A stretch of 64,000 nt of DNA from an uncultured Gemmiger sp. (GCA_944386495.1 CALXBE010000009.1:1-64000); one strand, 5' to 3'; numbered from the stretch's first letter, positions 1 through 8,204 are shown. Notes: generated by a model not told the origin, from the sequence alone. Program-made: numbers and translations.

Positions 1-49
1 GGTGCCGGGACTGGGCGCACACTACCGGGGACTTTGTTTCCCCTGTCAT

Positions 50-78
50 CCCACACCAAACGGTGTGGGATTTTTTTG
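50..78 (+). terminator. Intrinsic terminator inside repeat copy 1
   Basis: CCCACACC-aaac-GGTGTGGG followed by A and seven T residues forms a compact rightward terminator. The equivalent hairpin in the second copy (about 211-236) has one arm base changed (CCCACTCC), giving a mismatch. It presumably ends transcription of a gene left of the window. Confidence 0.6.
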
Positions 79-125
79 GCGTTTGACAGAGAGAGGATTC
101 GAACAGCACGATCGGCGCAGCCGAA

Positions 126-150
126 AAGAACAGTCCTGCGGACTGTTCTT
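126..150. repeat. 25-bp palindrome with core CAGTCCTGCGGACTG
   Basis: An 11-bp perfect stem (AAGAACAGTCC with GGACTGTTCTT) surrounds a 3-nt loop in the spacer between the two tandem repeats. The core recurs, with C changed to T in the loop, downstream of the tRNA-Leu gene at 35245-35267, which suggests a small dispersed palindrome family. Confidence 0.6.
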
Positions 151-282
151 TAGTGCGCGGGTGCCGGGACTGGGCGCACACTACCGGGGACCTTGTTTCC
201 CCTGTCATCCCACTCCAAACGGTGTGGGATTTTTTTGCGTCTGACAGAGAGAGGATTCGAACAGCACGAAAGCACAAAAATC

Positions 283-316
283 CGGGCAGAGGCGCTCCTC
301 TGCCCGGTTCTTTTTT
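283..316 (-). terminator. Terminator of the two-component/lipoprotein operon
   Basis: An 11-bp GC-rich stem, CCGGGCAGAGG with CCTCTGCCCGG around a 4-nt loop, lies just beyond the stop codon at 318. On the minus strand it is followed by ATTTTTG. A T-run is also present on the plus strand, so it may work in both directions. Confidence 0.8.
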
Positions 317-317
317 A

Positions 318-1592
318 TCATCCGGCTTTTTGAATGATTCGGTAATTGGGCTGTCCTGCCAGGTAGTCCTCCACCGAGATAAAGCCATACTGTCCCTGAT
401 AAACCGGCTCGGTAGAAATATCCCCGCCAGGGTTGATCTGAAAGTTAGAATACAATTCTTCCCGCACCTTTACCAGATATTCATCTCCGCATTGGGCCAA
501 AGGCAGGATGGTCTCTTTTATGTCTCCCCGCCATTGCACCAGAGAGAGTTCTTTCAGCTCACCAGTTTCCCAATCTGCCAGCCAGCTCTGACCTTCCTGC
601 CCCTGAAGGATAGCCATGTCCAGACATTCAATGGGATATGTATCCAGTCCCACATCATAGCCGGAGGTATCCAGATGATATACCTGCACGCCGGTTTCCA
701 TATCCACCAGGGTAAGCTGCCAGGCACTCTTTTCGTAATCATACTCTGCGAAATAGCCTTTTCTGTCCCAGACTGTGTGGAGCCAACCACCCTCTATGGG
801 CAGTTCCAGCAGTTCTGTGGGTTCCTCCGTATCGTTCAGCACACTCTTTTCAAGTTTGTCCAAATCCAAGAGAAGCAGTTCTTCCATGCTGTCTCTCAGG
901 AGAATTTTTCCATTGACCACCGGCCCGAACATGCGGACTGCCGGTCGGAGATAAACTTCCCTCCAGCTATACAGCAGATTATGATTGGTCTTGGGATTGT
1001 TGCTCATACTGATTTTTAGAATTGCGGCTGTATCTCGGGGCGAATAAAACTGATAACAGATATAGAGAGAAAGTCCGTCAAAATATTCTCCCGCCGGGCT
1101 TCCCTCTATCGTTTCCGAAAAAGGTGTTACATCTTCCTGACTCATCACCTCTGTTCTCTCCTGTCCCTGAAGGTCCTGCCGGTAAAGGCAGAATCCTCCA
1201 ATCCCCTGAGTCAGAACATACAGACAGCCATTGTAGGCAAAGAGCCTGGGTGCTTCCGTAGGCGAATAGCAGGCAGGGCAATCCAGGGAATTATGGGCAC
1301 ACCCTTCCCGCATGCAGACAGGACGGCTGACTGCGGCGGTCTTGTCATAGTAAGTCAGGACCATCATACCGTTCACCTGTTCCTCAAACGCATAGACCCC
1401 TTCCTGGTCTCCCAGGGTATTTTCCAGCCTGGTCAGTTGCGTCACCGTTTCCGGCACAGGGAAGGCCTCCTGCGCCGCCTGAGGGGAAGATACGGTGCCT
1501 GCCTGTCCTCTGCTGCACCCCGCCAATATCAGCATCAGGGCGGCGGTCAGAAGGCCGAGCAGCCCCGACTTCAAGCGTATGGTGTAAGACAT
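318..1592 (-). CDS. Exported lipoprotein with Cys/His cluster (possible beta-propeller family)
   Basis: This is a 424-aa protein with a lipoprotein signal peptide (lipobox LAGC near residue 25), so it should be anchored outside the cell. Around residues 93-107 it carries Cys-x4-Cys-x-His-x5-Cys-x2-Cys (VCMREGCAHNSLDCPAC). I recognise this pattern from a family of Firmicutes lipoproteins with repeated short beta-strand units. The remainder alternates short strands and turns, consistent with a propeller, but I cannot assign a ligand. The start has GGAGGAG upstream and overlaps the preceding gene by 22 nt. As the last gene of a two-component operon it may be a sensor accessory or an output. Function unknown. 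Confidence 0.75.
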   Translation of the reverse strand: MSYTIRLKSGLLGLLTAALMLILAGCSRGQAGTVSSPQAAQEAFPVPETVTQLTRLENTLGDQEGVYAFEEQVNGMMVLTYYDKTAAVSRPVCMREGCAHNSLDCPACYSPTEAPRLFAYNGCLYVLTQGIGGFCLYRQDLQGQERTEVMSQEDVTPFSETIEGSPAGEYFDGLSLYICYQFYSPRDTAAILKISMSNNPKTNHNLLYSWREVYLRPAVRMFGPVVNGKILLRDSMEELLLLDLDKLEKSVLNDTEEPTELLELPIEGGWLHTVWDRKGYFAEYDYEKSAWQLTLVDMETGVQVYHLDTSGYDVGLDTYPIECLDMAILQGQEGQSWLADWETGELKELSLVQWRGDIKETILPLAQCGDEYLVKVREELYSNFQINPGGDISTEPVYQGQYGFISVEDYLAGQPNYRIIQKAG

Positions 1593-2464
1593 TTTTCCAA
1601 CTCCTCCGGTGTCAGGCTTGCCGCTCCCAGATTGAGGCCGACACTGTCCACTGTCCCATATCCCAGGCTGGCATAGAGATAGACCTGGTAATCCGGGCTG
1701 TAAAAGGCTTGGGTGTAGTAGGTTCGTTCCATCTCGTATTCCTCTTGCCAGGCAGGCAGGGTCAAATCCACTTTCTGGAAAGAGTTCTCTTCCAGGCCCA
1801 GATAAGCCATATATTCCTTGGCCATGGCTGCTACTGCACCTTCAATGCTGTCTGCCTCCTGGGTCAGAATCTCTGCCAACAGTTCTGTCTGCACCCCATA
1901 CTCTGTTCCCGACCAGACAGTATCGCTGTTGTTATATTCCATGTAGAGAGCCATAATCTTCTGGGTAACTGTGTCCCGGGAAATGTTCAGCACCCAGTAC
2001 TTTCTGGAGTAAAAGCCGTTTCCATTTCCCTCCATGGCGGTCCGGTTCAAATCCAGCCGTTCAAACCCCAGCAAAGTTCCTGCGTCCGTGGCGTAGTCGG
2101 GTGATGCCATCAACTCCTCAAGCTGCAGTTCTTCCAGGGCCGTCTGAACCGTAGGGCAGGCCATTTCCAGTTCATTGATTTCTTCTTCCAGTAAAACCAG
2201 AGCCTCCGGATCAAGGTCTCCCCAGTCCGCCTGGTCCCCCTGGATAAGGTAGGTCTGTTTATGCTCATAAAGGCTCCGTGCAACCGGATTCTCAGCAGCT
2301 TTCTCTCCCAGGACAATGGTGGTATAGTCGGGCAGATAAGTGACCCTGCCCATTTTAGCGTCCTGCTGACCAATCATCCAGAGAGCCGGCAGGGTCAAAG
2401 CTGCCGCCACCACCAGGACACATCCCGCCACCAGGGCCCATGCTTTTTTATTGATCCTCTTCAT
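1571..2464 (-). CDS. Membrane-anchored extracytoplasmic protein of the two-component operon
   Basis: This 297-aa protein has one N-terminal membrane segment (about residues 9-31) with no lipobox, followed by a soluble, probably external, acidic domain rich in Glu, Leu and Tyr. I recognise no known domain. The ATG is preceded by GGAGGTGG at good spacing, inside the 3' end of the histidine kinase gene (17-nt overlap). That indicates translational coupling with the kinase. The overlap with genes on both sides suggests it works in the same signalling circuit, either sensing a ligand or responding to the regulator. This role is inference from position only. Confidence 0.7.
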   Translation of the reverse strand: MKRINKKAWALVAGCVLVVAAALTLPALWMIGQQDAKMGRVTYLPDYTTIVLGEKAAENPVARSLYEHKQTYLIQGDQADWGDLDPEALVLLEEEINELEMACPTVQTALEELQLEELMASPDYATDAGTLLGFERLDLNRTAMEGNGNGFYSRKYWVLNISRDTVTQKIMALYMEYNNSDTVWSGTEYGVQTELLAEILTQEADSIEGAVAAMAKEYMAYLGLEENSFQKVDLTLPAWQEEYEMERTYYTQAFYSPDYQVYLYASLGYGTVDSVGLNLGAASLTPEELEKCLTPYA

Positions 2465-3863
2465 GGGCCACCTCCAGGGTAAAGCTGCACTGGGTCCCCT
2501 CTCCTACCTGGCTTTGGTAGGAAAGCTGGGTGCCGTGAAGCTGGGCGATTCGGGCGCAGAGGGCAAGGCCCACTCCGCTGCCGTTCATTCTTCTTGCCCG
2601 GGATTTATCCACCATATAGAAAGGCTCGGTGATCCGTTCCAGCTGGTCTTCCGGAATTCCGCAGCCGTTATCGGTTATCTGAATCAGGACCAGGTCCTCC
2701 TGGAGTTCCGCAGTCACCTCTACCCGGCCTTCCTCCTCCAGGCTGCGAATTCCGTTTTGAACCAGGTTCTGCACCAGGTCCACCAGCAGAATCTCATCTC
2801 CCCAGACCCGGAGTTCTGTTCCCTTGGGCCACTCCACCTGGGAGGGATTGCCCAGCGCCTCCCGGGCGCCCCGGAATACTTTGGCCAGAGAGACCGGTCT
2901 CAGCTCCAGTTCTTCCTCCCGGTTCAGTCCCAGGAGAAGAAGCAGTTTCTGGCTCAGCTGTTCCAGCCGCCGGGCATCATGGTAGATAGCCTCACTGGCG
3001 GTATGGAGGGTCTTGGGGTCAGGGGGAGATTCCCGGAGAATATCTGCATACCCGATGATACCGGTCATGGGGGTTTTGATTTCATGGGTAAAAGCTGCTA
3101 TAAAATCATCCCTCTGGGTCACCGACAGATTCAGTTCCTGAATCTGGTTTTCCACCGCCTGGGCCATGGTATCAAAGCTCTGGCTCAGGCTTCCGATTTC
3201 ATCCTGGCTCTCCACCTGAGTCCGGGCGCTGTAATCTCCCATGGCAATGGCTGTAGCTGTAGCCGTGAGTTTTTTCAGGGGTGCAGTAAGGGCTCCGCTG
3301 ACTACCCCGGCTGCCAGGGCTGTTACCGCCAGGGCTGCCAGCTGAATCCGGGCAAACCAGCTGACCTGGTTGTCCCGCCTTGTGTATACAGAGGTGAAAT
3401 CATGGGCTGTAATAAGCTGGGCGGCACTTTCGCCCCACTGAAGATTGCTGCAGATATAAAGGGACACGCCCTCCCCTGCCTGTTCCAGATTCAGGGCGGA
3501 CACCTGCTCTTCCTGGACCACACGGGCCAGCTCCGCAAGGGCAGAGTCATCGGGCTGATTTTCCAGGTTCAGGTAGGCCAGCGCCCCATCCATAAAAATG
3601 GCCAGAGAGCCGCCTCCGTACTGGTCCAGGCTGTTGCCGTACTGGTAGAGGGCAGCGTGAAACTGAGCCGGGGTGTCCGCCTCCATATCCTTCAAAAAGA
3701 GCTGCAGCTGAGACAGCTGGGCATTGTGCTGCTGATAGGACAGCTCCACCATATTATCATAGTTCTGGTTAAAATCTCCCGCCATGAAGATGACCCCGCC
3801 TACACTGAGGACCAGGGTGATCATAAGAATCATGCTGAGGGTGAATTTTACCGAGAGCTTCAT
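2448..3863 (-). CDS. Sensor histidine kinase with HAMP domain
   Basis: This is a 471-aa membrane kinase. Membrane segments lie near residues 8-27 and 170-192 with an extracytoplasmic sensor domain of about 140 residues between them. A HAMP linker follows, then the dimerisation box FTHEIKTPMTG with the phospho-accepting His at about 260. The ATPase domain shows an N box (LVQNLVQNGIRSL), G1 (DNGCGIP) and G2 (GSGVGLALC). It should phosphorylate the partner regulator encoded upstream, whose stop codon overlaps its start (ATGA). Domain order is typical of the OmpR-partner kinases (HPK1 type). The signal is unknown. The two exported proteins downstream are candidates for sensing or output. Confidence 0.93.
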   Translation of the reverse strand: MKLSVKFTLSMILMITLVLSVGGVIFMAGDFNQNYDNMVELSYQQHNAQLSQLQLFLKDMEADTPAQFHAALYQYGNSLDQYGGGSLAIFMDGALAYLNLENQPDDSALAELARVVQEEQVSALNLEQAGEGVSLYICSNLQWGESAAQLITAHDFTSVYTRRDNQVSWFARIQLAALAVTALAAGVVSGALTAPLKKLTATATAIAMGDYSARTQVESQDEIGSLSQSFDTMAQAVENQIQELNLSVTQRDDFIAAFTHEIKTPMTGIIGYADILRESPPDPKTLHTASEAIYHDARRLEQLSQKLLLLLGLNREEELELRPVSLAKVFRGAREALGNPSQVEWPKGTELRVWGDEILLVDLVQNLVQNGIRSLEEEGRVEVTAELQEDLVLIQITDNGCGIPEDQLERITEPFYMVDKSRARRMNGSGVGLALCARIAQLHGTQLSYQSQVGEGTQCSFTLEVAHEEDQ

Positions 3864-4522
3864 TTTGGGTCCCCTTTCAGGCGATAGCCCACTCCCCTGA
3901 CCGTTTCAATGGTATCGGCCCAATCCAGCTTTTTCCGGAGCCGCTGGATGTGAATGTCCAGGGTGCGGGTGTCCTCCTCCGGTTCACTGCCCCACACCCG
4001 TTCATAGAGAACGCTGCGGTAGAGGGCCACCCCCGGATTCCGCATAAGCTGGGCCAGCAGATTGTATTCCATGGGTTTCAGATGGACCGGTTCCCCGTTC
4101 TTGGTGACTACCAGGGCCACCGGGTCCATCTCCACATCTCCTACCCGGAGGACCGTGCTTCCCCGCCCGGCCCGGCGAAGGACCGATTCCACCCGGGCCA
4201 GCAGTTCCGCCGGTTCAAAGGGTTTTACAATATAATCGTCCGCACCCAGGCGAAGCCCCTTTACCCGGTCGTTCACCCCAGCCTTGGCGGTGAGGAAAAT
4301 CACCGGGGTGCCGGTGGGCAATATATAATCGATAAGTTCAAAACCGTCCACCCCGGGCAGCATTACATCCAGCAAAACCAGGTCATACTGATTTTCCTCA
4401 ATCATATCCGCAGCCTGAATCCCGTCTGCCGCCTGACTGGTAGCATACCCTGCCCGGCGAAGGGTCAGGGCAATGAGATTTCGGATGTTGGGTTCGTCCT
4501 CTACGATCAAGATGGGTTTCAT
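3860..4522 (-). CDS. OmpR/PhoB-family response regulator
   Basis: This is a 220-aa protein with an N-terminal receiver domain (acidic pocket EDE at 8-10, phospho-acceptor Asp52 in LLDVMLPG, Lys80 in FLTAK). A C-terminal winged-helix DNA-binding domain follows (TLDIHIQRLRKKL, TVRGVGYRL). It is the first gene of a four-gene operon and shares an ATGA overlap with the kinase. AAGGAG lies 5 nt before the ATG. The divergent amidase gene is a plausible target because the shared upstream region is short and holds a palindrome (4582-4596), but I see no clear direct-repeat PhoB-type site. Confidence 0.93.
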   Translation of the reverse strand: MKPILIVEDEPNIRNLIALTLRRAGYATSQAADGIQAADMIEENQYDLVLLDVMLPGVDGFELIDYILPTGTPVIFLTAKAGVNDRVKGLRLGADDYIVKPFEPAELLARVESVLRRAGRGSTVLRVGDVEMDPVALVVTKNGEPVHLKPMEYNLLAQLMRNPGVALYRSVLYERVWGSEPEEDTRTLDIHIQRLRKKLDWADTIETVRGVGYRLKGDPK

Positions 4523-4581
4523 AAGATCTCCTTGGCCAAAACCGGCTTAAATAATTCTTAATTTGATGGGAATCCGACTTT

Positions 4582-4596
4582 ATTGTATCATACAAT
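4582..4596. promoter_or_regulatory. Palindromic operator-like site between divergent genes
   Basis: ATTGTAT-C-ATACAAT is a perfect 7-bp inverted repeat with a single central base. It sits in the 159-nt region between the response-regulator operon and the amidase gene. The TTGTAT/ATACAA half-sites resemble GntR-family operators more than OmpR-type direct repeats. The binding protein is unknown. Confidence 0.45.
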
Positions 4597-4681
4597 CAGA
4601 ATGTTTCCAATTCTTATCCACGGCGGAAACATTGCGGAAACAAGCAGGAGGTATTCTGTTTGCAAAGGAAGTGAAACGATT

Positions 4682-5563
4682 ATGCCTTATCCGCCCCGAC
4701 ACATACAGCCTCCCCGCCGCCGTTCCCGGTTAAAGCGAAGAATCAAAATCTGGATTGCCAGGATTCTGTTCTTTCTCCTTCTTCTCCTGGCTCTGGTAGG
4801 CCTATATCATTTGGCCGGAATATTCTTTACCAATTTCTTCCTGGAAGCCCAGGCCCAGTCCGGAGAGTCCACCGCCTGGATCGAGGATAATAATTCTTTC
4901 GACCAAGAAGGAAACATTGTGGTGGCCATAGACCCCGGACACGGCGGCAGCGACCACGGCAGCGAAGGCATTTACTTCTATGAGGATGAGATGACCTGGC
5001 GGACTGCCAATCTGCTGTTGGAGATGATGGAGCAGGATGGCCGGTTTGAGCCGTTCCTCACCATTACCCAGGCCCAGTGGGAGGACGAATCCGTCCGGGA
5101 AAAACCCAGTGAGCGGGCCGACCTGATTCAAAGCCGGCAGACAGAGCTCCTTCTCAGCATCCACGGCAACAGCGATTACTCCCCTGACACCTACGGCTTT
5201 GAGTGCTTCCCCGTTCCTCCAGGACTTGCCTATCACCAGGAGAGCCAGCGGTTTGCAGAAATCATTGCCGGGCTGTTCGGCCAGGACGGCCAGAAGCTCC
5301 GGGGAAACAACGGTGTCCGTTACTTATATTACGACGAAAATGACAACAAGCTGCTGGTGGAATCGGGCAGCCTTCAACTCAGCGGAAGTCCCACCTTCAC
5401 CCTGTTGGAAGACAGCGGCTGTCCTGCCGTTCTGTCTGAGCAGTGCTTCATAACCAATGCCGGAGATGTGGACCGGTATGGCGATGAGGACGGCTGCCAG
5501 AAAGCAGCTGAACTTTACTATCAGGCCATCTGCGAATATTTTGGTCTGGATGCACTGGTTTGA
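4682..5563 (+). CDS. Membrane-anchored N-acetylmuramoyl-L-alanine amidase
   Basis: This 293-aa enzyme (Amidase_3 family) should cleave the bond between muramic acid and the stem peptide in the wall. Zinc ligands are seen in IDPGHGGSD (His87), the glutamate in YEDEMTW and the His of SIHGNSD. The catalytic glutamate is in LSEQCFITN. A basic N-terminus (RRRSRLKRR) precedes one membrane helix (about 27-50), so the enzyme faces outward and is tethered. I chose the ATG with AAGGAAGTG 8-10 nt upstream rather than an earlier in-frame start. It diverges from a two-component operon that may control it. A hairpin follows the stop. Confidence 0.9.
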   Translation: MPYPPRHIQPPRRRSRLKRRIKIWIARILFFLLLLLALVGLYHLAGIFFTNFFLEAQAQSGESTAWIEDNNSFDQEGNIVVAIDPGHGGSDHGSEGIYFYEDEMTWRTANLLLEMMEQDGRFEPFLTITQAQWEDESVREKPSERADLIQSRQTELLLSIHGNSDYSPDTYGFECFPVPPGLAYHQESQRFAEIIAGLFGQDGQKLRGNNGVRYLYYDENDNKLLVESGSLQLSGSPTFTLLEDSGCPAVLSEQCFITNAGDVDRYGDEDGCQKAAELYYQAICEYFGLDALV

Positions 5564-5574
5564 AAACACATATA

Positions 5575-5604
5575 AAAACCCCCGTCCTGAGGACGGGGGT
5601 TTTC
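5575..5604. terminator. Bidirectional terminator between amidase and livF
   Basis: The 10-bp stem ACCCCCGTCC/GGACGGGGGT has a 3-nt loop. It is flanked by A-run and T-run, so it can end both the rightward amidase transcript and the leftward liv operon. Confidence 0.85.
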
Positions 5605-5609
5605 TTGTA

Positions 5610-6326
5610 TCAGCAGCCCAGATAGGCTTTCCGAACTTCAATATTGTTGGCCAGTGCGTGGGCCTCGCCTTCCATCTTAATGGAGCCGGTTTCCAGCACA
5701 TATGCCCGATGAGCAATCTCCAGAGCCATCTTGGCGTTCTGTTCCACCAGGAGAACGGTGACGCCCTGACGGTTGATGTCCTTGATGATTTTGAATACTT
5801 CCTTTACCAGCAAGGGAGAAAGGCCCATGGAGGGCTCGTCCAGCAGCAGCATTTTGGGCTTGCACATAAGAGCGCGGCCGATGGCCAGCATCTGCTGCTC
5901 ACCGCCGGACAGGGTTCCGGCCTGCTGGGTCCGCCGTTCTTTCAGGCGGGGCAGAAGGTCAAACACCATCTCATAGTCCTGCTGGATGGCTGCGGGGCCG
6001 TCCTTCCGGGTATAGGCGCCCATTTCCAGGTTTTCCTGGACGGACAGCCCGCTGAACACCCGGCGGCCTTCCGGAACCTGAGCCAGGCCCAGGCGGATGA
6101 TCTTATGAGCTTCCATCTTGGTGATGCTCTGACCCATATAGACAATATCGCCGCTCTTGGGCTTCATCAATCCGCTGATGGTGTGCATGGTGGTGGTCTT
6201 GCCTGCACCGTTGGCACCAATCAGGGTAACGATCTCCCCTTCATTTACATGGAAGGATACATCCTTGATGGCGTGGATGGAGCCATAATACACATTGATA
6301 TTATCAACACGAAGAATCTCACCCAT
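5610..6326 (-). CDS. livF: Branched-chain amino acid ABC transporter ATPase LivF
   Basis: This is a 238-aa ABC ATPase with Walker A GANGAGKTT, signature LSGGEQQML and Walker B LLLDEPSMGL. The short form and the LVEQNAKMALEIAHRAYVLETG ending are characteristic of LivF. It pairs with LivG to power uptake of leucine, isoleucine and valine or related substrates through LivHM. I chose the ATG at 6326 because GGAGGTGAG lies 5 nt before it and it begins 1 nt after the livG stop. The upstream in-frame start would overlap livG and has no such site. It is the last gene of the operon. Confidence 0.95.
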   Translation of the reverse strand: MGEILRVDNINVYYGSIHAIKDVSFHVNEGEIVTLIGANGAGKTTTMHTISGLMKPKSGDIVYMGQSITKMEAHKIIRLGLAQVPEGRRVFSGLSVQENLEMGAYTRKDGPAAIQQDYEMVFDLLPRLKERRTQQAGTLSGGEQQMLAIGRALMCKPKMLLLDEPSMGLSPLLVKEVFKIIKDINRQGVTVLLVEQNAKMALEIAHRAYVLETGSIKMEGEAHALANNIEVRKAYLGC

Positions 6327-6327
6327 C

Positions 6328-7089
6328 TTACTCACCTCCCAGGTATGCGGCAACTACCTTGGGGTTGTTCCGCACTTCTTTGCCGGTGCCGTGGGCAATG
6401 CACTGACCATGATCCAGCACTGTGATTTCCTCGCAAATGCCCATGACAAAGTTCATGTCATGTTCAATCAGCAGGATGGCAATTCCAAACTCGTCCCGGA
6501 CAAACCGGACGGTTTTCATCAGCTCATCTGTCTCCTGAGGGTTCATGCCTGCGGCAGGTTCGTCCAGAAGGAGCAGTTTGGGGTTGGTGGCCAGGGCCCG
6601 GGCAATCTCCAGCTTCCGCTGTTTGCCGTAGGGCAGGCTGCTGGCCAGGAGATTTGCTTCCTTGTCCAGGTCGAAGATTTTCAGCAGCTTCATGGCCTGG
6701 TGGTTCATCTCCGCTTCCTTGACCCGGTACTTGGGGGTGCGGAAGATTCCGTCCCACATGGAGTACTTCATCTGGTTGTGGAGGCCCAGCTTTACATTGT
6801 CCAGAACAGAGAGGCCGTCAAAAAGGCGGATGTTCTGGAAGGTACGGGCCACACCATGCTTGGAGATAAACTCAGGAGTTTTTCCGGTGATGTCCACACC
6901 ATCCAGGGTGATGTTGCCCTCGGTGGGGGTGTACATTCCGGTCAGCATGTTAAAGGCGGTGGTCTTGCCGGCGCCGTTGGGGCCGATCAAGCCATACAAA
7001 TGTCCGGTCTCAATGGTCATATCCAGCTGAGAGACCGCCTGAAGGCCGCCAAAGGCAATGCCCAGGTTTCTTACTTCCAACAGTGCCAT
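6328..7089 (-). CDS. livG: Branched-chain amino acid ABC transporter ATPase LivG
   Basis: This is a 253-aa ABC ATPase with Walker A GPNGAGKTT and Walker B LLLDEPAAGMNP. The ABC signature is replaced by the LivG-typical LPYGKQRKLEIARAL. The LLIEHDMNFVMGICEEITVLDHG segment is also diagnostic for LivG. It works in the cytoplasm with LivF on the LivHM channel. It lies 2 nt from livM and 1 nt from livF, so the three are cotranscribed. Confidence 0.95.
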   Translation of the reverse strand: MALLEVRNLGIAFGGLQAVSQLDMTIETGHLYGLIGPNGAGKTTAFNMLTGMYTPTEGNITLDGVDITGKTPEFISKHGVARTFQNIRLFDGLSVLDNVKLGLHNQMKYSMWDGIFRTPKYRVKEAEMNHQAMKLLKIFDLDKEANLLASSLPYGKQRKLEIARALATNPKLLLLDEPAAGMNPQETDELMKTVRFVRDEFGIAILLIEHDMNFVMGICEEITVLDHGQCIAHGTGKEVRNNPKVVAAYLGGE

Positions 7090-7091
7090 GG

Positions 7092-8192
7092 TTAACCCTC
7101 CTCCCCTTGTTTCATTTTACCTTTTCCAGGACGGCGGGCCTTGATTTTCTCCACCATAACGGCCCGCCAGGCAATGGCCTTGGGACTCTGGGTGAAAATC
7201 ATCATGGCAATCAGGAGGATGGCGTAAACCAGCATCCGGTAATCCGCCACGCTCCGGAGCAGTTCAGGCAGGATGGTGAGAACAGTAGCTGCAATGATGG
7301 AGCCGCGGATGTTCCCCATGCCGCCCAGAACCACGAACACCAGCACCAGAATGGAGGTGTTGTAGTCAAACTTCTTGGCTACCAGGGTGGAGTAGTTCAG
7401 AGCGTACAGCACGCCGGCCATACCGGCCAGAACGGCGGAGGTGATGAAAGCCATCATCTTATACTTGGTAATGGGGATGCCGATGCTCTCGGCAGCGATC
7501 CGGTTGTCCCGGATGGACTTGATGGCCCGGCCTGCACGGCTGTCCACCAGGTTCATCACCACGAACAGAGTGATCAGGACCAGCACAATGCCGATGACAA
7601 AGCTGGATGCCTTGGAAATGCCGGTGATACCGATGGCGCCGTTGATCAACACTTTGCCGTCCGCTTCCATTCCCAAGGACATGGTGTCCTTCATGGAAAG
7701 ATGGAATCCATTGGAGTCCAGTCCCAGGTAGAGTGCATTAAGAACAGTCTTGATGATTTCGCCAAAGGCCAGAGTCACAATGGCCAGGTAGTCGCCCCGG
7801 AGACGAAGGACCGGGATTCCGATGATAAATCCAAAGATACCGGCCACAACGCCGCCGATGAGGAAGGCGGCAATCAGAGCCACCGGACGGGGCAGGGTCT
7901 CACAGTTGAGGACCCAGAACAGGGTTCCGGAGAAAGCGCCCAGGCTCATGAATCCTGCATGGCCCAGGGACAGTTCGCCCAGGAAGCCAACTACCAGATT
8001 CAGGCTGATGGCCATGACCACATAGGTGCAGATGGGAACCAGCTGTCCGGAGATGGAGTTTTTCAGGCTGCCGGTCGCGGACAGAATCTGGATTACCAGG
8101 AATGCCACCAGTACGATTCCGTAGTTTACGGTCTTTTCCCGGAAATTCTTGTCCAATTTTTTCCAATTGGCAAATACTTTCATATTTTTCAT
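7092..8192 (-). CDS. livM: Branched-chain amino acid ABC transporter permease LivM
   Basis: This 366-aa integral membrane protein has about eight to nine hydrophobic segments. It carries the permease signatures LSLGHAGFMSLGAFSG near the N-terminal third and GGMGNIRGSIIAATVLTILPELLR near the end. It forms the membrane channel with LivH. An upstream in-frame GTG at 8201 overlaps the GAGGTGG ribosome binding site, so the ATG at 8192, six bases beyond it, is the better start. The spacing to livH is 12 nt. Confidence 0.94.
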   Translation of the reverse strand: MKNMKVFANWKKLDKNFREKTVNYGIVLVAFLVIQILSATGSLKNSISGQLVPICTYVVMAISLNLVVGFLGELSLGHAGFMSLGAFSGTLFWVLNCETLPRPVALIAAFLIGGVVAGIFGFIIGIPVLRLRGDYLAIVTLAFGEIIKTVLNALYLGLDSNGFHLSMKDTMSLGMEADGKVLINGAIGITGISKASSFVIGIVLVLITLFVVMNLVDSRAGRAIKSIRDNRIAAESIGIPITKYKMMAFITSAVLAGMAGVLYALNYSTLVAKKFDYNTSILVLVFVVLGGMGNIRGSIIAATVLTILPELLRSVADYRMLVYAILLIAMMIFTQSPKAIAWRAVMVEKIKARRPGKGKMKQGEEG

Positions 8193-8204
8193 TCCGGCCA
8201 CCTC

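Larger units (their letters stand above)
1..269. repeat. Two tandem copies of a 159-nt unit with a tRNA 3'-end remnant
   Basis: Bases 1-111 and 160-269 are near-identical direct repeats, each beginning GGTGCCGGGACTGGGCGC and ending AGGATTCGAACAGCACGA. A 48-nt spacer (112-159) completes a 159-nt period. Read on the minus strand each unit contains GTTCGAATCCTCTC, which matches the T-loop and 3' half of a T-arm plus acceptor strand of a tRNA. The 5' T-stem strand does not pair and no tRNA body precedes it, so these are fragments, not tRNA genes. The first copy is cut by the window edge, so the array may continue to the left. Confidence 0.75.

Noticed and set aside
85-111. Functional tRNA gene on the minus strand at the left edge
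   Set aside because: Only the T-loop and 3' strand are present; the 5' T-stem strand does not pair and no anticodon or D-arm is found in the expected distance.
2451-3887. A long plus-strand reading frame (478 codons) opposite the histidine kinase gene
   Set aside because: It has no ribosome site and no recognisable domain, and it lies wholly antisense to a well-supported kinase. GC-rich codon usage keeps the opposite frame open. The same holds for long frames opposite livM, the transcarboxylase genes, nadE, pyk, glmS, guaB, the ATP-grasp gene, the hydratase and citrate synthase.
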